Under the pieces are notes generated by a model. It did no database searches, was not told the DNA's origin, and saw only the letters and a program-made list of their open reading frames with translations. From positions 1 through 11,467 of the forward strand of contig CAIXOA010000188.1 in NCBI GenBank assembly GCA_903920925.1: DNA of 11,467 bases. The letters are read 5' to 3'. The translations under genes and the position numbers were made by a program. Below, piece by piece: positions 1 to 6,319 of this stretch; positions within the stretch are counted from its first letter, which is position 1; every line of letters begins with the position of its first letter. This DNA is from an uncultured Microcaldota archaeon. Its GTDB lineage: Archaea > Micrarchaeota > Micrarchaeia > Anstonellales > Bilamarchaeaceae.

Positions 1-393
1 CCTTCCTTCCGGGGCGATGCCCTTTGCTGTGAAAAGTATGCCGTCCATCTCCACGGCGTTGCCATCGTAGACCATGCACGTCTTGTGGGTGGGGGTATCC
101 ACAGAGCAGCGGGTGGAAACTTCGATAGATTCGCAGGCGCTCGTGCCGGCATCCGGGTTCAGGTCAACGTACTCGTTCGTGCACGCACCGGCGAAGATAA
201 GAACGCTGGAAATTCCGATTGCGGTTATCGCGCCCCTTCCGGAGCGGGATTCCTCCTTCGGCTCCTCCTGGGGGACCTGCCTGCCGAACCTTCCGGAATT
301 CTTCTCGAGCAGAGCCGCCCTGCCGGAGAGTTCATCCTTCTTCGGGACCTGCTGTTCCGCGAACCTCACATTTCTTGCGTTTGGGTTGGTCAT
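1..393 (-). CDS. Membrane-anchored (lipoprotein-like) hypothetical protein, C-terminus cut by window edge
   Basis: The minus-strand frame is open from an ATG at 393-391 to the window edge, 131 codons without a stop, so the 3' end is missing. Residues 1-53 are hydrophilic, charged and low in complexity. Residues 54-70 (starting GAITAIG, ending IFAGA) form one hydrophobic segment that ends directly at Cys71, an AGAC context resembling a lipobox. The outer part contains Cys87, Cys96 and Cys106, which could form disulfides outside the cell. I infer a cytoplasmic N-terminal tail, one membrane helix and an extracellular domain; a lipid anchor at Cys71 is possible, but the long N-terminal tail is unusual for a classic lipoprotein. 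The start is supported by a TATA-like box (attatatac) about 30 nt upstream. The family is not recognised and no function is proposed. Confidence 0.7.
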   Translation of the reverse strand, partial: MTNPNARNVRFAEQQVPKKDELSGRAALLEKNSGRFGRQVPQEEPKEESRSGRGAITAIGISSVLIFAGACTNEYVDLNPDAGTSACESIEVSTRCSVDTPTHKTCMVYDGNAVEMDGILFTAKGIAPEGR

Positions 394-412
394 AGCATCA
401 CATTTTAACTGT

Positions 413-452
413 GTGTAATAGTATATAATTACGGTAGTTAGATTTATAAACA
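413..452. promoter_or_regulatory. Divergent promoters for the membrane protein gene and the NUDIX gene
   Basis: Two AT-rich boxes lie between the divergent starts at 393 (minus) and 473 (plus). The box gtatataat at about 421-429 is about 30 nt upstream of the minus-strand ATG. The box atttataaa at 442-450 is centred 27 nt upstream of the plus-strand ATG at 473. Both spacings match archaeal TATA boxes of leaderless transcripts. Seen in sequence; transcription start sites are inferred. Confidence 0.6.
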
Positions 453-472
453 TACTCTTTTTAACACATCTC

Positions 473-856
473 ATGAGGTCATTCGTAACGGATGCCGTAA
501 TCGTGCGAGAAGCAAAAATAGTGCTGATTAGACGGAAGAATGAGCCCTACAAAGGGATGTGGGCGCTTCCCGGAGGGTTCGCCGAGGAGGGCGAGACGGC
601 GGAGCGGTGCTGCGAGAGGGAGGCGCAGGAGGAGACGGGGCTGCGGGTGAAGGCAAGGAAATTGATTGGGGTTTTCTCAAGTCCGGAAAGGGACCCACGG
701 GGGGCCATCGCCGGCGCTTATTTGTGCGAGGTGCTCGGTGGCGAGTTGAAAGGCGGGGACGACGCGAAGGAAGCTAAGTGGTTCTCACTTGATGAATTGC
801 CGGAACTTGCGTTCGACCATAAGAAGATAATTGAGGCTGCTAGAAAAATGATTTGA
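473..856 (+). CDS. NUDIX hydrolase, ADP-ribose pyrophosphatase-like
   Basis: This 127-residue protein carries a complete Nudix box at residues 35-57 (GFAEEGE, then REAQEETGL), matching GX5EX7REUXEEXGU. Glu50, Glu53 and Glu54 are the expected metal ligands. The family hydrolyses nucleoside diphosphates linked to another moiety and needs divalent metal. A proline (Pro71, in SSPERDPRG) 14 residues after the box resembles the marker proline of ADP-ribose pyrophosphatases, so ADP-ribose or a related sugar nucleotide is the best guess, but substrate cannot be fixed from sequence. The length is normal for a single-domain Nudix enzyme. ATG 473 is chosen because a TATA box is centred 27 nt upstream and no Shine-Dalgarno is present, which fits a leaderless mRNA. 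The gene stands alone and is followed by a hairpin-rich gap. Confidence 0.9.
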   Translation: MRSFVTDAVIVREAKIVLIRRKNEPYKGMWALPGGFAEEGETAERCCEREAQEETGLRVKARKLIGVFSSPERDPRGAIAGAYLCEVLGGELKGGDDAKEAKWFSLDELPELAFDHKKIIEAARKMI

Positions 857-883
857 TGGGGGGTTATGATTACCCTAAAGAGA

Positions 884-920
884 TTCGGTCCGTGCCCCGA
901 TATATGGGGCTCGGAGCGAA
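884..920 (+). repeat. Hairpin A: stem-loop with GATATAT heptaloop, 3' of the NUDIX gene
   Basis: Stem arms are TTCG(g)TCCG(t)GCCCC at 884-898 and GGGGC(t)CGGA(g)CGAA at 906-920: 13 pairs interrupted by two symmetric mismatches (g/g and t/t). The loop is GATATAT at 899-905. It begins 27 nt after the NUDIX stop. The same apical unit, GCCC-GATATAT-GGGC, recurs at 10339-10353 in the same orientation, again 3' of a plus-strand gene. It could act as a 3'-end structure, a protein-binding site or a mobile repeat; none of these can be chosen from sequence. Confidence 0.7.
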
Positions 921-961
921 GGAGGGGGTGCTCCCCCTTCCTCTTGGGAAGAGGCGAAAAA
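921..961 (-). terminator. Tandem hairpins and T-tract 3' of the coiled-coil gene
   Basis: Hairpin one pairs GGAGGGGG (921-928) with CCCCCTTC (933-940) around the loop TGCT, one pair being G-T. Hairpin two pairs CCTCTT (940-945) with AAGAGG (949-954) around GGG. They share base 940, so they are adjacent and partly exclusive. On the minus strand a T6 run (956-961, read TTTTTT) lies 14-19 nt after the stop of the coiled-coil gene, the usual form of an archaeal terminator. With hairpin A this fills the 118-nt convergent gap, in which no gene is seen. Confidence 0.45.
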
Positions 962-974
962 ACTGATCAGGTAA

Positions 975-1502
975 CTATTTCTCCTTCCCCTCTTCTTCTA
1001 TGATTACGATGTCTCCGAGCGAAACCAGGTTGTCGTGCTTCTCGCCGAATGTGACGCCCTGCTTGGAGGAGTTCTTCATGGTGCGGGCCCTCCCGTAGAG
1101 GTCCTTGAGGGTCTCGCGGATTTTCTTCAGGTCCTCCTCTATGGCCTTTATGCGGTTCTCGGCGTCGAGGATGTCCTGCTGGACGAGCCTCTTCTTCCTT
1201 CTCGCGCGCTCCACCTGGCGCATCCCCTTCAGCTCTTCCTCCACTTTCTTCACGTCCTTTACCATCAGCCTCTCCATCTGGGGAGTGTATGCCTGGGTGG
1301 ATATCCTGAATTCGAGCTGGCGAAGGCGCTTGCGCACGGGGCCGACCATCACGCCTTCGGTCTCCTTGAGGAACGGGTCAAGGGCCTTCTCCTCGTATTT
1401 CTTGTAGCGGATGCGGCCGTAGTTCTTCTTGATCTCATCGATAAGGACGGACTTCTTCTGCTCGAGGTCCTTGATTTGAGATTCCACTTCCTCTAGTTCC
1501 AT
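975..1502 (-). CDS. COG1340-like archaeal coiled-coil protein
   Basis: The 175-residue protein is almost entirely helical and highly charged, with heptad-like coiled coil at about residues 1-30 and 80-145. The central segment VRKRLRQLEFRISTQAY (about residues 56-72) followed by PQMERLMVKDVKKVEEEL has the form found in the uncharacterised archaeal coiled-coil group COG1340: a LE-hydrophobic-T turn between helices, then E-x2-LV. Most members of that group are longer, so this one is short. No catalytic motif is visible. The C-terminus (about 155-175) is less helical, with VSLGDIVIIEEE suggesting a small strand pair. The ATG at 1502 is supported by a TATA-like box (gcatataat) about 23 nt upstream. 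Function is unknown; a structural or scaffolding role is inferred only from composition. Confidence 0.75.
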   Translation of the reverse strand: MELEEVESQIKDLEQKKSVLIDEIKKNYGRIRYKKYEEKALDPFLKETEGVMVGPVRKRLRQLEFRISTQAYTPQMERLMVKDVKKVEEELKGMRQVERARRKKRLVQQDILDAENRIKAIEEDLKKIRETLKDLYGRARTMKNSSKQGVTFGEKHDNLVSLGDIVIIEEEGKEK

Positions 1503-1519
1503 TACATCACAGTAGTAAG

Positions 1520-1561
1520 AATTATATGCAGAGAAAGTATTTAAGAAGAAAGATTTAAAAT
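1520..1561. promoter_or_regulatory. Divergent promoter region for the coiled-coil and TrmJ genes
   Basis: Three AT-rich boxes are visible: gcatataat (minus-strand reading, about 1522-1530, 23 nt from the ATG at 1502), cttaaatact (minus reading, 1536-1545, 40 nt from that ATG), and gatttaaaatg (plus, 1552-1562). The plus box predicts a start near 1583, leaving a short leader that contains GGAGG (1587-1591) 12 nt before ATG 1604. Confidence 0.5.
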
Positions 1562-1603
1562 GGATGCGAGTCGGATGCTGGAAGCTGGAGGCTGGGTGCG
1601 GAA

Positions 1604-2308
1604 ATGAAAATCGCGGTGGTGCTCGTGGAGCCGGAATACGACGTTAACGTCGGAATGGCTGCACGGGTGATGAAGAATTTCGGGTTTTCGGATTTGCGCA
1701 TGGTCAGCCCTAAGTGCGGGGTTGGGCCGGATGCGGTGAAGTTCTCGAAGCACGCGGTGGGGCTCCTGAAGAAGGCGAAGAGATGCAAAACGCTGGCGCA
1801 GGCGGTGAAGGACTGCGATCTGGTGGTGGGGACGACGGGCATCCTGGAGAGGAACAAGGGAACCATACGTTCGGCCATTCCTTTGCAGAAGTTCTGCGCC
1901 GGGATGGATGAGTATGGCGGGAAAAGGATTGCGCTGCTTTTCGGGAGGGAAGGGATTGGGCTCAATGAGAAGGAGATAAGCGCCTGCGACCTGCTCGTGC
2001 ACGCGGAGGCGGACGCGGGGTATCCGGTCCTGAACCTGAGCCATGCGATGGCGGTTGTCCTGTATTCGGTGAGGATGGCTTCGGGGAAGGGGAAAAAGGT
2101 GCGGGAGAAACGCATGGGCGCGCCGGAGAGGAGGGCGCTCACGCATATGTTTAAAATGTTAGCAGAACGATATAAAGCCCGCAACCCGGAAAGGTGCACG
2201 GTGGCATTCGCAAGGGTGCTTGCGAGGGCGAACCCAACGAGGAAGGAGGGGCATTCGCTGCTCGGCATGTTCCGGTCGGCCACGGAAGGACTGAGGCGCA
2301 AAAAATGA
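1604..2308 (+). CDS. trmJ: SpoU-class (SPOUT) tRNA 2'-O-methyltransferase, TrmJ-like
   Basis: The 234-residue protein has the three SpoU motifs in order. Motif 1 is NVGMAARVMKNFGF at 15-28, with Asn15 and the catalytic Arg21. Motif 2 is LLFGREGIGL at 111-120. Motif 3 is YPVLNLSHAMAV at 140-151, forming the trefoil-knot SAM site. Known SpoU enzymes act as dimers and methylate ribose 2'-OH; archaeal TrmJ methylates residue 32 of the tRNA anticodon loop. The GTTG-to-E pattern (VVGTTGILERNKGTIRS, 74-90) and the C-terminal helical extension (about 165-234) fit TrmJ better than the TrmL/TrmH groups, but the exact target is inferred. ATG 1604 begins at the conserved first strand (KIAVVLVEP). The stop overlaps the next start as ATGA, so the two genes are probably translationally coupled. 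Confidence 0.85.
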   Translation: MKIAVVLVEPEYDVNVGMAARVMKNFGFSDLRMVSPKCGVGPDAVKFSKHAVGLLKKAKRCKTLAQAVKDCDLVVGTTGILERNKGTIRSAIPLQKFCAGMDEYGGKRIALLFGREGIGLNEKEISACDLLVHAEADAGYPVLNLSHAMAVVLYSVRMASGKGKKVREKRMGAPERRALTHMFKMLAERYKARNPERCTVAFARVLARANPTRKEGHSLLGMFRSATEGLRRKK

Positions 2309-3552
2309 GCAGGAAGCTTACACTCAACGAACTGATTTCACTCACGTTCGACGCTAGCCCGGAGGTCAGGAGGCAGGCGGCGATGGAGCTTTCACACTAC
2401 GACGACCCGGGGGCGAATTTTGCCATTCTTGAGCTGACCTACGACAAGGACGCGAAGGTAAGCGGGGCGGCGAGGGAAATCCTGGACAAGAGGAAGGCGT
2501 CCCAGCCGCAGCTGATGTCATTTGCCGAGGTGTTCGGGAAAGGGGAGGAGAAGAAAAAGGAGGAGAAGGCGCCGACCCCGGAGGAGACTAGGAAGGCGGA
2601 GACCGTGCGTGAGAAGATGATGAAGCCGCTCCACCAGCTCATGGAAAGGAAGCTGGGCAAGGAGAAGGCCGAGGCGATGAAGAGCAAGATGATGCCCACC
2701 CTGGAGAAAATCTATTTGAAGGCCATGGGAAAGAACGGCCAGGTGAACGAAGAGAAGGGGAAGGCAGTGCAGGAGATGCTGACGGACTATCTGGATGTCA
2801 TTTCCGGCGCGGAGACGCACGTGATTAGCGACGAGGGCGAGGAAAAGGGGCAGAAGCCGACTGTTCCGGAAAAGAAGGGGCAGGAAGAGGATGCAGCCGA
2901 ACCCGAAGACGCGCCTCCTGAGGCGGAAGTGGAATCGGAACCCGGTAGCGGCATGGAGCTGGAACGGGTCGGGACCAAGGAGCCGGAGATGGGCAGGGCG
3001 GCGAAGGAATTGGAAGAGGCTGCCGCGGAATCTGAGGTGGAGGCGCTGGAGCCGCAGGAATTGATGAGGGAGGAAAAGGAAGAGGCGGGCGGCGCAGGGA
3101 CGATGTTCAGGCTCGCATTCGATACCATGATGGCCTCGGATGGAGATGAAGATGTCATGAAGAAGGCCATGGAGAACATGGTGAAGAACGCGGAGGAAGA
3201 GATTAGATTGGCGTTCAGGGTGGCGAAGGAGAAATACAAGCAGTTGAACATTACTCATCTTACGGAACTGAAGAGCGGGATGAAGAGGGTGAATACCGTT
3301 CCGCTATTGGTTAAGAATATAGAGCACAGGGAGTGGCAGAGGACGAAGAAGAACAAGGACACTTTTACGAGATTATTGGTCGCGGATGATGAGGGGAACG
3401 AGGGGGTAATCTACCTGTTCGACAACCGCGGGGCTATTGTAAAGGAAGGGATGAAAATCAAGATAGAGAACGGATATGCGAAAACATTTGCCTTCGCAGG
3501 GGAAACTGCGCTTACTATTTCTAAAAATGGCAATGCTTACATTATCCTGTAA
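2305..3552 (+). CDS. HEAT-like / acidic linker / OB-fold protein (RPA-like C-terminal domain)
   Basis: The 415-residue protein has a composite layout. Residues 9-63 are a HEAT-like helical pair (DASPEVRRQAAMELS, then KDAKVSGAAREILDKR). Residues 98-170 are helical and Met/Lys-rich. Residues 175-262 are a Glu/Pro/Ala-rich, probably disordered linker. Residues 266-312 are helical. Residues 315-415 look like an OB fold of the RPA/SSB type: ITHLTELKSGMKRVNTVPLLV, TRLLVADDEGNEGVIYLFDN, and IVKEGMKIKIENGYAKTF. That pattern (LkpGm, then a-lllaDdtG-i-l-l, then l-eG-vi-i-na) is typical of archaeal RPA OB domains, so single-stranded nucleic acid binding is inferred. ATG 2305 overlaps the preceding TGA (ATGA); an in-frame extension upstream lies inside the methyltransferase gene and is not favoured. 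The 3' end overlaps the convergent methyltransferase by 16 nt. No named family is recognised for the whole. Confidence 0.8.
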   Translation: MSRKLTLNELISLTFDASPEVRRQAAMELSHYDDPGANFAILELTYDKDAKVSGAAREILDKRKASQPQLMSFAEVFGKGEEKKKEEKAPTPEETRKAETVREKMMKPLHQLMERKLGKEKAEAMKSKMMPTLEKIYLKAMGKNGQVNEEKGKAVQEMLTDYLDVISGAETHVISDEGEEKGQKPTVPEKKGQEEDAAEPEDAPPEAEVESEPGSGMELERVGTKEPEMGRAAKELEEAAAESEVEALEPQELMREEKEEAGGAGTMFRLAFDTMMASDGDEDVMKKAMENMVKNAEEEIRLAFRVAKEKYKQLNITHLTELKSGMKRVNTVPLLVKNIEHREWQRTKKNKDTFTRLLVADDEGNEGVIYLFDNRGAIVKEGMKIKIENGYAKTFAFAGETALTISKNGNAYIIL

Positions 3553-4130
3553 GCTTCCAATAGATACACTATTTCGAAAAAGAAAGGCTTCTGGTCTAAT
3601 ATCTGGACCTCAAAGCCCTTGTTCTTTAGTATGAGTATAGTGCGCTCCATCGAGTTCAGGGAACTTTGGACGAGGAGCAATCTTCCCGTGGGGGCGAGGA
3701 ACTTTTCGAATTCCTCCAGGAAAAGGTCGAGGGTTTTCCTTCCGTCTTCCCCGCCGTCGAATGCGTAGTTCAGGTTGCCGGGAATCCTCTCTTCCTTGGA
3801 AGTGGGGAGGTAGGGCGGATTGAACAGGATGGTGTCGAATTTTCCCTCTGTTTTTTCGAATAGATTGGACTGGATGAAGGTTAGGTTGCTGACTCCGTTT
3901 GCCTCCGCGTTCCTTTTTGCGCATTCTATTGCCTCGGGGCTTATGTCCGTGGCTAGGACGGGGTTGGAAGGGTTGGTCTTTGCGTTGAGGATGGAGGCGA
4001 GGCCCGAGCCGGTGCCTATTTCCAGGATTTTTCCCTTAAGGTTGCGGGAATGGAAGGCGAGAAGCTCGGAATCCTCCGCAGGCTCATAGACGTCTTTTGG
4101 GATTGAGAGGGTAAGGCCAAAGAGCTGCAT
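3537..4130 (-). CDS. HemK/PrmC/Mtq2-like class I N5-glutamine methyltransferase
   Basis: The 197-residue protein is a Rossmann-fold SAM methyltransferase. The N-terminal VYEPAEDSELL (14-24) is the signature of the archaeal/eukaryotic HemK branch. Motif I is EIGTGSGLAS (37-46), the acidic end of strand 2 is Asp62, and the catalytic NPPY is at 104-107, followed by a Gly/Asp-rich DGGEDGRK (125-132). Family members methylate the Gln of the GGQ motif in release factors; in archaea the substrate is aRF1, usually with a Trm112 partner, which is not in this window. There is no long N-terminal helical domain as in bacterial PrmC, fitting the Mtq2 type. The ATG at 4130 lies 6 nt after the upstream HD gene stop, with a weak GTGAT Shine-Dalgarno overlapping that stop, so the two genes are probably one transcript. 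Its end overlaps the convergent OB-fold gene by 16 nt. Confidence 0.87.
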   Translation of the reverse strand: MQLFGLTLSIPKDVYEPAEDSELLAFHSRNLKGKILEIGTGSGLASILNAKTNPSNPVLATDISPEAIECAKRNAEANGVSNLTFIQSNLFEKTEGKFDTILFNPPYLPTSKEERIPGNLNYAFDGGEDGRKTLDLFLEEFEKFLAPTGRLLLVQSSLNSMERTILILKNKGFEVQILDQKPFFFEIVYLLEAYRIM

Positions 4131-4136
4131 AACACA

Positions 4137-5501
4137 TCACTGCGGGGGTATGCTGATGTTCGGCTCAAGATTCGGCAGGATGTGCTTCGTGTGAAAATCT
4201 CTTATCCTTGAAACGATGTCATGGCAGCGGACCTCAATATCCTGGACAGCGCCCTCCAGGGCGGGGTCGTCTATATCGACGTCTTTGTCAAGCGTATGGA
4301 GTCGGCACCTGATTCTCCTGCCGTCCATGTTCATGGTAAGCCGCGTGGTCCTTTCGTCAAATGAGAATCCGTACGGCGCAATCGCGGACTCATCCCTTGG
4401 CACGAATACGCGGAACATCTGTTCGCTCGCCGGCATGCCCGGGGGCAGTTTGCTCTCAACCGGGATTATGGTATAATCGGGGGACAGCGCATCGGCAAGA
4501 AGCTTTGAGTAATCCCTGCGGTCGTTCGGGAGGCCGATCTCGCACCAGCCCAGCGGGAGGACGTATTTCGCGCTTGCGCCATATATGTTCGCCTGGCCTG
4601 AGCGAGGTATCTGCAGCCCGGTCAGCATGCCTTTCAGCCCCTTCCTGAGTATGATGTCCCTCGGCTCGTGCTTCTCAACCCATGATTTTGACTGTACGAG
4701 CATGCCCTCGGGCACTTCCAGCCTCACGTTTTCACGTATGAACTTCACCAGCGCCTTCACGTCCTCCCACGCCAGCATGCGCATTAGGATGGCAAGGACA
4801 TTGTTCAGCATGGTCTCAACATTCCTCAGTTGCTTCGCCTTGTCCCAGTGCATCAAGTTGTCAAGGTGGTCCGCCGCCTTTATCAGGACCACGGCGATGT
4901 CGCCGGCATCCAAGAGCCTGTCATTGTAGCTCCTTGCGCGCATGGCATACATTGTGGGGTCGTATATGTCCTCCATCGTATAGAACGCGGGGTTCTCGGG
5001 ATATACCCAGTCCTGGTAAACGTCCGGGTTCCACCTGCCTTTTGTGAGGAGAGATACCCTTGGGGTGACCATGGGGCCGAACTCCCCGAGCCTTTCTGGC
5101 GGCACATCGAAATCTTCTGTGATGTCGTGCAGGTAGGCGGGCGTCACTATGTCAGAGCCGCCTCCAACGACTGCCATGCGGTAGGCGACCCTCGCCAAGT
5201 GCTGCTCGTAGAGCGTGCCGTCCTCCCTGAGCATGGGCACGCATTCGGCGGCTATGAGCTTTTGCTGGAATGCATATGCCCTTTCAAGGCTATCAATGTC
5301 GTTGTTCTTCCAGCCCTTCATGGAATTAACTATGCGCCCGAGGGTAACTTCGCCCTCGGGGAAAAAGAATTCCTTATGCACTCGGTTTGCGGAGCCATAC
5401 CTTGCAGTGAGGGGAGCCGGGGTCCTCCTGAGGTCCCTTGGACCGGTTTCAGCGATAAGCGAAAGCTGCCCGGGTTTTTCTGGAGAATTATTTGAAGCCA
5501 T
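4137..5501 (-). CDS. RSH-type HD phosphohydrolase (ppGpp hydrolase-like) with unrecognised C-terminal half
   Basis: The 454-residue protein has an HD domain with the RelA/SpoT hydrolase pattern. His101 (in YEQHLARVA), His125-Asp126 and Glu129-Asp130 (LHDITEDFD), and Asp211/Asn215 (IKAADHLDNL) have the same spacings as His53, His77-Asp78, Glu81-Asp82 and Asp144/Asn148 of the streptococcal Rel hydrolase (24, 3 and 4 residues). The usual ADRLHN is ADHLDN here. In the family this site binds Mn2+ and removes the 3'-pyrophosphate of (p)ppGpp. I see no synthetase motif. The C-terminal half (about 280-454) is not recognised; it has strand-rich segments and ends proline-rich. ATG 5501 is chosen because a TATA box (atttaaata) is centred about 30 nt upstream, fitting a leaderless mRNA; a TTG seven codons upstream would fall before the expected transcript start. 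It leads an operon with the HemK-like gene. Confidence 0.75.
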   Translation of the reverse strand: MASNNSPEKPGQLSLIAETGPRDLRRTPAPLTARYGSANRVHKEFFFPEGEVTLGRIVNSMKGWKNNDIDSLERAYAFQQKLIAAECVPMLREDGTLYEQHLARVAYRMAVVGGGSDIVTPAYLHDITEDFDVPPERLGEFGPMVTPRVSLLTKGRWNPDVYQDWVYPENPAFYTMEDIYDPTMYAMRARSYNDRLLDAGDIAVVLIKAADHLDNLMHWDKAKQLRNVETMLNNVLAILMRMLAWEDVKALVKFIRENVRLEVPEGMLVQSKSWVEKHEPRDIILRKGLKGMLTGLQIPRSGQANIYGASAKYVLPLGWCEIGLPNDRRDYSKLLADALSPDYTIIPVESKLPPGMPASEQMFRVFVPRDESAIAPYGFSFDERTTRLTMNMDGRRIRCRLHTLDKDVDIDDPALEGAVQDIEVRCHDIVSRIRDFHTKHILPNLEPNISIPPQ

Positions 5502-5525
5502 AATAACAGTATAAGTCGCCAAAAG

Positions 5526-5537
5526 AGTATTTAAATG
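5526..5537 (-). promoter_or_regulatory. TATA box of the RSH-type gene
   Basis: Read on the minus strand this is catttaaatact, centred about 30 nt before ATG 5501. No Shine-Dalgarno precedes that ATG, so a leaderless transcript is expected. Confidence 0.55.
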
Positions 5538-5568
5538 GTTAGGTTTGGGCGAAAATCAACTTTTGGGG

Positions 5569-5587
5569 ACATGAAAATAAAGAATTT
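5569..5587 (-). terminator. T-rich terminator after the TRAM-Hsp20 unit
   Basis: On the minus strand, aaaaattctttattttc follows the Hsp20 stop (5595-5597) by about 10 nt. T-rich runs without a required hairpin are the usual archaeal terminators. Confidence 0.4.
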
Positions 5588-5594
5588 TTGCACT

Positions 5595-6029
5595 CTACCG
5601 GATGACGAGCTGCTTCCCTTTCTTCTTTTGCCCGGATTTTATCCTCATCCTTATCTCGAGGACGCCGTTCTCGTATTTCGCCTTTGCGGAGGAGGGGTCC
5701 ACCTCTTCGGGGAGGGCGAGTTCGCGGGAGAAGGCGGAGAGGTACCTCTCTTTGCGGTAGAAACCTTTGCCTTTCTCCTCCTTTCCCTCTTTCCTGCCGC
5801 CGTGGATGCGGACGCGGTTGTCATGCAGGTCCACCTTTATCTCATCCTTGCGGAGGCCGGGCATTTCCACTGCGAGAATGAGCTCGTTCTTTTCCTTGCG
5901 AAGGTCGGCGAGAGGCGTGCGCGCCTCCGCGGTGTAGAAATCGAATTCCCTTCCAAAGATGTCCGGAAACTCCCAGTAGAGATTTCTTCTTTTCTTTCTC
6001 AGGGCCTCATACACATCCGGAACGAGCAT
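5595..6029 (-). CDS. hsp20: Small heat-shock protein, Hsp20 / alpha-crystallin family
   Basis: The 144-residue protein has an N-terminal arm (1-38, FPDIFGREFDFY) and an alpha-crystallin domain (about 39-130). Family marks are ELILAVEMPGLRKDEIKVDLHDNRVRIHG (in pieces at 49-78), the A-x-x-x-NGVLEIRM signature (115-128), and a C-terminal tail with LVIR at 141-144, which could serve as the IxI/V-type anchor used in oligomer assembly. Such proteins are ATP-independent chaperones that hold unfolding proteins in large cytoplasmic oligomers. A strong site reading GGTGGAGG (6031-6038) precedes ATG 6029 and overlaps the TRAM gene stop (6038-6040), so the gene is the second cistron of a TRAM-Hsp20 transcript. 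A second Hsp20 is encoded divergently at 6320. Confidence 0.93.
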   Translation of the reverse strand: MLVPDVYEALRKKRRNLYWEFPDIFGREFDFYTAEARTPLADLRKEKNELILAVEMPGLRKDEIKVDLHDNRVRIHGGRKEGKEEKGKGFYRKERYLSAFSRELALPEEVDPSSAKAKYENGVLEIRMRIKSGQKKKGKQLVIR

Positions 6030-6030
6030 G

Positions 6031-6038
6031 CCTCCACC
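6031..6038 (-). promoter_or_regulatory. Shine-Dalgarno of the minus-strand Hsp20, overlapping the TRAM stop
   Basis: The minus-strand sequence is GGTGGAGG, ending one base before ATG 6029; the GGTGG core leaves a 4-nt spacer. Its first base is part of the TRAM gene's TAG stop, which suggests coupled translation. Confidence 0.6.
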
Positions 6039-6247
6039 TATACCTTTTCACCTATTCCGAAGGTGCGCTTGAGGGCGACTATCTTTACCTGTATTGTCTC
6101 CCCTTTCTGCGCGCCTGGGATGAATATTACGAATCCGTCCTTCTTTGCGATTCCGTCCCCTTTTGCGCCGACGGATTCCACTGTGACTTCTACCATGTCC
6201 CCTTCCTTGACCGGCTTGGGGAGTTCGAAACCTTTATTCTCTTCCAC
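6038..6247 (-). CDS. Single TRAM-domain protein
   Basis: This 69-residue protein is essentially one TRAM domain: PVKEGDMVEVTVESVGAKGDG (12-32) followed by IAKKDGFVIFIPGAQKGETIQVKIV. TRAM is a small beta-barrel RNA-binding fold found on tRNA-modifying enzymes. Free-standing archaeal TRAM proteins have been described as RNA-binding proteins, in some cases as cold-responsive RNA chaperones; a general RNA-chaperone role is inferred here. The start is GTG at 6247, preceded closely by GGTGAG (6251-6256 on the minus strand). It leads the transcript that continues into Hsp20, which links an RNA-binding protein with a protein chaperone, and it is divergent from a second Hsp20. Confidence 0.88.
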   Translation of the reverse strand: MEENKGFELPKPVKEGDMVEVTVESVGAKGDGIAKKDGFVIFIPGAQKGETIQVKIVALKRTFGIGEKV

Positions 6248-6276
6248 GTGCTCACCAGTGGAAGGATGGTAAGAGA

Positions 6277-6289
6277 AAAATTAAATATG
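6277..6289. promoter_or_regulatory. Shared AT-rich promoter element between TRAM-Hsp20 and the second Hsp20
   Basis: The stretch aaaattaaatatg lies 30-42 nt from the minus-strand GTG at 6247 and about 37 nt upstream of the plus-strand ATG at 6320. It is the only AT-rich block between the two starts, so both transcripts probably use overlapping TATA boxes here. Confidence 0.5.
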
Positions 6290-6319
6290 TATGGGCACAC
6301 TCTAAGCACGGGGATTGCT

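Noticed and set aside
1035..1496. Leucine-rich plus-strand ORF opposite the coiled-coil gene
   Set aside because: It is the antisense shadow of a Glu/Lys-rich coiled coil, with no promoter or ribosome site.
2194..2304. N-terminal extension of the OB-fold protein to an upstream ATG
   Set aside because: It would lie fully within the trmJ gene and lacks HEAT-like sequence; ATG 2305 has the ATGA overlap used elsewhere in the window.
2518..3258. Long minus-strand ORF rich in Leu, Arg and His
   Set aside because: Antisense shadow of the Glu/Lys-rich linker of the OB-fold gene.
4830..5495. 221-codon plus-strand ORF opposite the RSH-type gene
   Set aside because: The minus frame has clear HD motifs; this frame has no recognisable domain and no start signals.
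5502..5522. TTG start adding seven residues to the RSH-type protein
   Set aside because: It lies closer to the TATA box than a transcript start could, while ATG 5501 is at leaderless distance.
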